Shown here: piece by piece, positions 59,126 to 64,000 of the stretch
Numbering within the stretch: the first letter of the stretch is position 1
Layout: each line of letters opens with the position of its first letter
From: an uncultured Lysobacteraceae bacterium
Lineage (GTDB): Bacteria; Pseudomonadota; Gammaproteobacteria; Xanthomonadales; Xanthomonadaceae
Direction of reading: 5' to 3'
Assembly (NCBI GenBank): GCA_902825775.1
Contig: CADECF010000001.1
Coordinates: forward strand, 1 to 64,000
DNA length: 64,000 nt
The notes under the pieces: model-generated
Databases searched by the model: none
Told to the model about the DNA's origin: nothing
The model's input: the letters and a program-made list of their open reading frames with translations, nothing else
Position numbers and translations under genes: made by a program

Positions 59126-59329
59126 CGTAATCTCCCTTGGTACGTTCGCCGGCATTTGCCGACCGGCCGACTCTAGGGATGCGTTTGTTCGAAAGCGGTT
59201 AGCGCACGATAAAAATTTCGCACGATGCGCCGCATCATTCGTTATCTGTGAGAGCAGTCACCGCGCATGTGTGCGATGCGGGTCAATGGCTCCGCGCGAC
59301 GCTCGCGAAACGGGGGCCATTGCGCTTTT

Positions 59330-59378
59330 CGTGGGAGCGGCTGTTTGAAAAAACTCGCGGCTGAAGCCGCTCCCACAA
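59330..59378. repeat. Family A repeat, copy 12, shortened
   Basis: The left arm is cut to CGTGGGAGCGGCTG and the right arm AACTCGCGGCTGAAGCCGCT is complete. It lies between the small secreted gene pair and the DUF3224 gene. Confidence 0.85.
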
Positions 59379-59393
59379 GAACGAACCGGGCGC

Positions 59394-59789
59394 TCAATCC
59401 AACGCGTAATCGAGGGTGTAGTAGTGCTTGCCATCGACGATATCGATCGCCATCCGGCCCGAAAGGCCGGTCAATTCACCCGTGCCCGAATCCGGCACCA
59501 CGGCCACCGACAGCGTCGGCGTGCCGCGGTCCATGACGCCGTTGTGGGTAAGGAAGAATGTGCCTTTTCGGCCTCGCAGCGCGCCGGAGATACGTTCGAC
59601 AGCCACATATGCGGCCGAACCTTCCGTTTCGGTCATCACCGCCATCATGTGCACCACGCTCGTGGCGTCCAGATCGCCGTGGAAGCGCTTGTCGAAGCGC
59701 AAATGTCCGGCCTCGACGCCGTTGCCCATGTCGCAGGACGGCTCCATGCCGCGTTTGACGTCGAATTCGCCTTTCACTTGCTGACCCAT
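59394..59789 (-). CDS. DUF3224 domain protein
   Basis: The 131-residue protein matches the DUF3224 pattern: VKGEFDVKR, RFHGDLDATSVVHMM, SAAYVAVERISGALRGRKGT and DSGTGELTGLSGRMAIDIVDGKHYY. It is a small beta-rich protein without a signal peptide; function unknown. The ATG at 59789 is preceded by GGAG with eight-base spacing; an ATG at 59819 is an alternative. Confidence 0.85.
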   Translation of the reverse strand: MGQQVKGEFDVKRGMEPSCDMGNGVEAGHLRFDKRFHGDLDATSVVHMMAVMTETEGSAAYVAVERISGALRGRKGTFFLTHNGVMDRGTPTLSVAVVPDSGTGELTGLSGRMAIDIVDGKHYYTLDYALD

Positions 59790-60032
59790 GGCTTGCGCTC
59801 CATCGATGCGGGGCACCATGGTCGCGCAAGGCCGTCTCCGCAGCCAGCCCCGCGCACGCCCCTTGCGCCGTCCGCTGCGTCTGCTACGCTGACCTGGTCG
59901 CGGATTCCCATGCCAGCCGGCCCCGTCTCCCGACCCGTAAGCGATCCGTCTTTGGCGGATGTCGATCCGATCGTTCTTTACGTTGTGCCGGCTGCCGGGC
60001 TCCGCGGGATCCTTTCCCCACAGGAGTCGACG

Positions 60033-61598
60033 ATGAAAGTGCTGGCTTGCGACGGTATCCACGAAGATGGCTTGGCCTTGTTCCGCGAGGCCGGTTGGGA
60101 CGTCGAAATCTCCGAACCGATCAAAGACCCGGCCAAGCTCGCCAAAGCGCTGGTCGGCGTCGATGCGTTGCTGGTGCGCTCGGCCACGCAGGTCACGGCC
60201 GAGGCCATCGATTCGGCCAAGCAATTGAAAGTCATCGGCCGCGCCGGCGCCGGCGTCGACACGATCGACGTCGATGCCGCCACCGCGCGCGGCATCGCCG
60301 TGATGAACGCGCCCGACGGCAACACGCTGGCCGCGGCCGAGCATGCGATCTCGCTGCTGTTCGCGTTGGCGCGGCATATTCCGCGCGCCGATGCCGGCAT
60401 GAAGGCCGGCGAATGGCCCAAGGCCGGCCTCACCGGTTTCGAACTGGAAGGCAAGAAGCTCGGCGTGATCGGCCTGGGCCGCATCGGCAGCACGGTGGCG
60501 CGCAAAGCGCAGGGCATCGGCATGGATGTCGCCGCCTATGATCCGTTCCTGCCGGCTTCCGCGGCCGGCAAAGGCAGCGTACCGCTGAAACCGTTGGACG
60601 AACTGCTGGGGAAGGCCGACATCGTCACTTTGCACATCCCGCGCACCAAAGAAACGACGAATCTGCTATCCGAACAGAACCTGCGCGCGATGAAGAAGGG
60701 CGCCTACGTCATCAACGCCGCGCGCGGCGGTTTGGTCGATGAAGACGCGCTGCTGCGCCTGCTGGACGAAGGCCACTTGGCCGGCGCCGCGCTCGACACC
60801 TTCGCCACCGAACCGCTGCAGGCCGATTCACCGCTGCGCGGCCATCCCAAGCTGATCCTGACGCCGCATCTGGGCGCGTCGACCAGCGAGGCGCAGCAGG
60901 CGGTCAGCACCATTCTGGCCAGGCAGATCATCGATTTCATCGCCACCGGCGCGGTCGCCGGCTGCGTCAACCTGCCGCCGCTGACGGCCGAAGCGGCGCG
61001 CGAGGTCGGGCCGTGGATGCCGCTGATGTCCGCGTTAGGCAAGCTCGCTGCGCGGCTGGTGCCAGCGCCCACGCGTTTGCACATCAGCTATGCCGGGCGC
61101 AGCGAATCGCTGGATCCGCGGCCGTTGACGCGATTGCTGGTTGCGTCGCTATTGGGTTCTGCGTCCAGTCGCGTGACGCCGGTGAACGCGCTGCAGGAAG
61201 CGGCCGCGCGCGGTCTGGTGGTGGCCGAAACCGTGGGCGGCGACGGCGATGGTTTCGACCGTCTGCTCAAGCTGCGCGTGGAAGGCGAAAGCGGCGACGC
61301 GCGCGAGATCGAAGCGACGCTCCACCGCGGCCCGCGCGTGGTGCGTTTCGACGGCGTGGAAATCGAATTCGATCCGCAGGCGCATCTGTTGCTGATGCGC
61401 AACGAGGACCGGCCCGGCATGATCGGCCTGGTCGGTTCGCATCTGGGCGCGGCCGGGGTCAACATCGTCAATTTCTCGCTCGGCGCCAAGGGCGATGGCG
61501 AGGCGCTGGCGGCGATCACGGTGGATCGTGCGGTGCCGGAGTCGCAATTGGTCGCGGTGCGCGGGATTCCTGGCGTGCTGGCCCTCGAGTCGTTGTAA
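60033..61598 (+). CDS. serA: D-3-phosphoglycerate dehydrogenase
   Basis: The 521-residue enzyme catalyses the first step of serine synthesis. It has a nucleotide-binding GLGRIGSTVARKAQG near residue 149, active-site NAARGGLVDEDAL and TPHLGAST, an intervening domain and a C-terminal ACT domain (HLLLMRNEDRPGMIGLVGSH) for serine feedback, as in the type I long form. CAGGAG precedes the ATG. Confidence 0.95.
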   Translation: MKVLACDGIHEDGLALFREAGWDVEISEPIKDPAKLAKALVGVDALLVRSATQVTAEAIDSAKQLKVIGRAGAGVDTIDVDAATARGIAVMNAPDGNTLAAAEHAISLLFALARHIPRADAGMKAGEWPKAGLTGFELEGKKLGVIGLGRIGSTVARKAQGIGMDVAAYDPFLPASAAGKGSVPLKPLDELLGKADIVTLHIPRTKETTNLLSEQNLRAMKKGAYVINAARGGLVDEDALLRLLDEGHLAGAALDTFATEPLQADSPLRGHPKLILTPHLGASTSEAQQAVSTILARQIIDFIATGAVAGCVNLPPLTAEAAREVGPWMPLMSALGKLAARLVPAPTRLHISYAGRSESLDPRPLTRLLVASLLGSASSRVTPVNALQEAAARGLVVAETVGGDGDGFDRLLKLRVEGESGDAREIEATLHRGPRVVRFDGVEIEFDPQAHLLLMRNEDRPGMIGLVGSHLGAAGVNIVNFSLGAKGDGEALAAITVDRAVPESQLVAVRGIPGVLALESL

Positions 61599-61610
61599 TT
61601 TTTCCAATCC

Positions 61611-61705
61611 CGTCATTCCAGCGCAAGCTGGAACCCATTTTGACGTTGCTTTTTTTGGTAGCAGCAACAAGATCAAAATGGGTCCCAGCTTGCGCTGGGA
61701 TGACG
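61611..61705. repeat. Family H inverted repeat after serA
   Basis: GTCATTCCAGCGCAAGCTGG with an extension to CCCATTTTGA faces its complement, with a nested GTTGCT/AGCAAC hairpin and a T-run near 61649-61656 in the centre. It lies 13 bases after the serA stop and may help end transcription. Confidence 0.88.
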
Positions 61706-61728
61706 ATTTCTTGAGAGGTCGCTAGAGC

Positions 61729-62373
61729 ATGAAAATCATCCTCGCCCGCCACGGCGAAACCCCCTGGAACGCGGAAGGCCGCTACCAGGGCCAGGAAGAC
61801 ATCGCGCTGTCGCCGGTCGGCGAGTCGCAGGCGCGCGCGCTGGGCGAACGCTTGCGCGAGGTGCGCATCGATCGCGCCGTCGCCTCGCCGCTGTCGCGCG
61901 CCAAGCGCACGGCAGAATTAGCGCTCGGCGAACAACGCGCGTCCATGCTGACGACCGACCCCGGCCTGATGGAAATCGCGCATGGCACCTGGGAAGGCCT
62001 GCTCGCCAGCGAAATCCGCGAGCGCGACGGCGAACGCCTGCAAGCCTGGCGCGATGCGCCGCATGAAGTGCTGATGCCCGAAGGCGAGTCGCTGCAGCGC
62101 GTCTTCGATCGCGCCTGGCCTGCATTGGCGCGCGCCGGCGAGGGTTTGGGCAATGACGACACCCTGCTGGTGGTCGCGCACGACGCAGTCAACCGCGTGA
62201 TCCTCTGCCATGTGCTCGGTATTCCGCTCGCACGGTTGTGGACGTTCCGGCAGGCGCCGACCACATTGAATCTGCTCGAAGGACCGGATGCGCAACGCCT
62301 GGAAGTGGTGCGGCTCAACGATTGCGCGCATCACACGCCGTTTTTCGGCGAAGCGGTCCATCGCGCGTTATGA
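61729..62373 (+). CDS. Histidine phosphatase family protein
   Basis: The 214-residue protein has the phosphohistidine motif ARHGETPWNAEGRYQGQ (Arg7, His8) and a second histidine in VVAHDAVNR. Members include phosphoglycerate mutases, CobC and phosphoserine phosphatases of the histidine type. The next gene, folC, overlaps it (ATGA), and serA is upstream, so both folate and serine roles are possible. The substrate is unassigned. Confidence 0.9.
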   Translation: MKIILARHGETPWNAEGRYQGQEDIALSPVGESQARALGERLREVRIDRAVASPLSRAKRTAELALGEQRASMLTTDPGLMEIAHGTWEGLLASEIRERDGERLQAWRDAPHEVLMPEGESLQRVFDRAWPALARAGEGLGNDDTLLVVAHDAVNRVILCHVLGIPLARLWTFRQAPTTLNLLEGPDAQRLEVVRLNDCAHHTPFFGEAVHRAL

Positions 62374-63752
62374 CAGGCCGTTCGCTCGCCGATTGGCTGG
62401 CCCATATCGAACGCCAGCATCCCAAATCCATCGATATGGGCCTGGAGCGCGTGCGCGATGTCGCCGCACGCCTGGGTCTGGACAAGCCCGCCAAGCGCGT
62501 CGTCACCGTCGGCGGCACCAACGGTAAAGGTTCCACGGTCGCTTTCATCGAAGCGATCGCGCGAGAGGCGGGTTGGAAAGTCGGCGCGTATACCTCGCCG
62601 CACCTGCTGGCTTACAACGAACGCATCCGGATTGATGGAAAGGATGTCAGCGATGCCGAGCTAATCGGAGCGTTCGAATCTATCGAAGCCGCACGCTTAA
62701 GCCCTTCGGGGCACCCCGTATCGAGTACGGGGCAGGCTCTTCTCCCGGAGGGAGAAGGAAAAGAGGTATCGCTGACCTATTTCGAATACGGCACCTTGGC
62801 GGCGCTTTGGCTATTCGAACGCAGCGATCTGGATCTCGCGGTACTCGAAGTCGGCCTCGGCGGCCGGCTCGACGCCACCAACATTGTCGATCCCGACGTC
62901 GCGGTGATCACCACCGTCGACCTCGACCATCAGGACTACCTCGGCGACGACCGCGAACTGATCGGCTTCGAAAAAGCCGGCATCGCGCGCGCCTGGAAAC
63001 CGTTGGTATTGGGCGAGGACGATCCGCCGGCCAGCGTGCTGCGTCACGCCTACGCCATCGGCGCCTCGGCGTTGCGCGCGGGCAGCGATTTCTTCTTCGA
63101 ACGCGTCGACGATGCGCATTGGCGCTGGCGCGAAATCGGCTTCGAAACGCTGTTGCCGATGCCGCAGCTGGCAGCGCCTGCGCAACTGCGCAACGCCGCC
63201 ACGGCCATCGCCGCGTTGCGCGCGCTGGACCAAGCTATTCCGGAACAGGCGTATGCCGATGGCGTCTCGGCGGCGAAAATCTCAGGGCGTCTGCAGATGT
63301 TCGAGCGCGGCGGCATACAAGTCGTGGTGGACGTCGGACACAACCCGCAAGCCGCCCGCGAACTAGCGGCGTGGCTGCAGACTCCTGTGGGAGGGGCTTC
63401 AGCCCCGACGGTCGGAGCCGAAGTTCCTCCCGCAAGAAAAGCCGGGCGCACATTCGCCGTTTTCGCCGCGCTTGGGGACAAGGATGTGGTGGGCGTCGTC
63501 GCCGCACTCGCCGATAGCATCGACCGCTGGTTTTTGGCGGGTCTTGCCGACGTCAACCCGCGCGGGCTGGACGTCGATGCATTCGCGCAACGCCTTCAAA
63601 CGACCGTCGCCGCATCCGGTGCCAGGTACCGCGCGGTGCCCGACGCCCTGGCAGCGGCCTCGACAGCGGCGGAGGCGGGCGACCGCATCCTGATTTTCGG
63701 TTCGTTCCACACCGCCGCCGCGGCGATCGTCGCCCTGCAACCGCGCGGTTAA
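62370..63752 (+). CDS. folC: Dihydrofolate synthase/folylpolyglutamate synthase with two insertions
   Basis: The 460-residue Mur-ligase-like ATP enzyme adds glutamate to dihydropteroate or folate. The P-loop is VGGTNGKGSTVAF (47-59), followed by TYFEYGTLAAL, LEVGLGGRLDATN and VVDVGHNPQAAR. Two in-frame segments look foreign: residues 110-132 (62697-62766) and 338-359 (63381-63446), encoded by palindromic repeats. FolC is usually about 420-430 aa, which fits the excess. The frame stays open, so the gene may still be functional. Confidence 0.92.
   Translation: MTGRSLADWLAHIERQHPKSIDMGLERVRDVAARLGLDKPAKRVVTVGGTNGKGSTVAFIEAIAREAGWKVGAYTSPHLLAYNERIRIDGKDVSDAELIGAFESIEAARLSPSGHPVSSTGQALLPEGEGKEVSLTYFEYGTLAALWLFERSDLDLAVLEVGLGGRLDATNIVDPDVAVITTVDLDHQDYLGDDRELIGFEKAGIARAWKPLVLGEDDPPASVLRHAYAIGASALRAGSDFFFERVDDAHWRWREIGFETLLPMPQLAAPAQLRNAATAIAALRALDQAIPEQAYADGVSAAKISGRLQMFERGGIQVVVDVGHNPQAARELAAWLQTPVGGASAPTVGAEVPPARKAGRTFAVFAALGDKDVVGVVAALADSIDRWFLAGLADVNPRGLDVDAFAQRLQTTVAASGARYRAVPDALAAASTAAEAGDRILIFGSFHTAAAAIVALQPRG
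62697..62766. repeat. Repeat insertion 1 within folC
   Basis: Contains two hairpins, CCCCGTA-TCGAG-TACGGGG and CTTCTCCC-GGA-GGGAGAAG, the second similar to family E (18206-18359). In frame, it adds about 23 residues before the FolC motif TYFEYGTLAA. Confidence 0.8.
63381..63446. repeat. Repeat insertion 2 within folC (family A-like)
   Basis: TGTGGGAGGGGCTTCAGCCC resembles the family A left arm but with a GGGG/CCCC core, and a diverged GTTCCTCCCGCAAG lies at the right. It adds about 22 residues rich in Ala, Gly and Pro. Confidence 0.75.
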
Positions 63753-63774
63753 TTCGGGGCTCGGCCCGCGCAGG

Positions 63775-63780
63775 TATAAT
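63775..63780 (+). promoter_or_regulatory. Probable -10 box of the SPOR/DedD-like gene
   Basis: TATAAT (perfect) is followed by TCGCGCGGCG, 34 bp before the ATG at 63815. No good -35 is visible at 16-17 bp. Confidence 0.55.
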
Positions 63781-63814
63781 TCGCGCGGCGATCCGCCGTT
63801 CCTTGCGAGCCCCG

Positions 63815-64000
63815 ATGGAACCTGCCCTCAAACAGCGCCTGTGGGGCGCCGTGATCCTGGTCGCGCTGGCGGTGATCTTCCTGCCGATGCTGATCCAGGG
63901 GCCGGCACCCGACAGCGGCGTGTCTGATGTGCCGCTGACGATGCCCGATGCGCCGGCCGGCCAGTACGAAACCCGCGAACTGCCGCTGGTCGCGCCCGGC
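63815..64000 (+). CDS. SPOR-domain/DedD-like protein, N-terminal part
   Basis: The 62 visible residues begin with a short cytoplasmic MEPALKQRLWG and one transmembrane helix (AVILVALAVIFLPMLIQG), then a Pro/Asp-rich periplasmic stretch (APDSGVSDVPLTMPDAPAG). This matches DedD-like, SPOR-containing cell-division proteins, which often follow folC in proteobacteria. The SPOR domain itself lies beyond the window. The gene is cut by the window end. Confidence 0.85.
   Translation, partial: MEPALKQRLWGAVILVALAVIFLPMLIQGPAPDSGVSDVPLTMPDAPAGQYETRELPLVAPG

Overview
The window is high-GC (about two thirds G+C by eye) chromosomal DNA of a gammaproteobacterium, almost certainly Xanthomonadaceae/Lysobacteraceae and most like Lysobacter. 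The evidence is the uninterrupted str-end/S10/spc/alpha ribosomal superoperon without rpmJ after secY, a type II DAHP synthase, a lipoprotein close to the peptide amidase of Stenotrophomonas, two tandem S46 dipeptidyl peptidases numbered like DAP BII of Pseudoxanthomonas, a typical histidine phosphatase-folC-SPOR order, and many palindromic intergenic repeats. I see no tRNA, rRNA, CRISPR array, prophage or insertion sequence. This is core genome, with its novelty in small unknown genes, leaders and repeats.

Layout. 1-92 is the 3' end of tuf. 440-14673 is one plus-strand block, rpsJ to rplQ, with secY and rpoA. Structured gaps lie before rpsJ, rpsE, secY, rpsM and rplQ. 14981-18187 has dsbB, class II DAHP synthase and a secreted BNR-repeat protein. 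18400-22627 (minus) has peptide amidase, a small membrane protein and typA, with ppiB divergent. 23460-26001 (minus) is a tightly overlapping operon: lipoprotein, M48 protease, lipoprotein. 26970-29235 has an aminotransferase and malate dehydrogenase. 32442-36152 is a methylcitrate-cycle operon, prpB-x-y-prpC-z, in which x and y are tandem paralogous membrane proteins; prpD stands alone at 46297. 37943-44253 (minus) is a run of oxidoreductase genes (dienoyl-CoA reductase, PhzF, MDR, aldo/keto reductase) headed by an MFS exporter and divergent from a LysR regulator. 47903-50718 has an OmpA-type porin, a secreted protein and a pseudouridine synthase. 50800-53636 (minus) is threonine catabolism (tdh, kbl, GNAT). 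53809-58406 is the S46 peptidase pair. 58646-59789 holds two small secreted paralogs and a DUF3224 protein. 60033-64000 has serA, a histidine phosphatase, folC and the start of a SPOR/DedD-like gene.

The genes work together in a few groups: ribosome and export machinery (ribosomal proteins, SecY, RpoA); propionyl-CoA disposal (PrpB, PrpC, PrpD, plus Mdh); threonine to glycine and serine biosynthesis (Tdh, Kbl, SerA); and periplasmic peptide degradation (DPP11-like, DPP7-like, peptide amidase, X-Pro-type hydrolase, M48), which fits a predatory or proteolytic lifestyle.

The strongest unusual signals are: (1) folC carries two in-frame repeat-derived insertions; (2) at least twelve copies of a palindromic repeat occur outside the ribosomal block, some nested with other families, and repeats have contributed a signal peptide, a C-terminus and a stop codon; (3) a tandem pair of unknown four-cysteine membrane proteins lies inside the prp operon; (4) the S46 pair has Ser versus Gly at the specificity-determining position; (5) possible RNA control elements lie in the ribosomal superoperon. 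No wholly new multi-gene system is proven here; the prp-embedded pair and the lipoprotein-protease operon are the best candidates.
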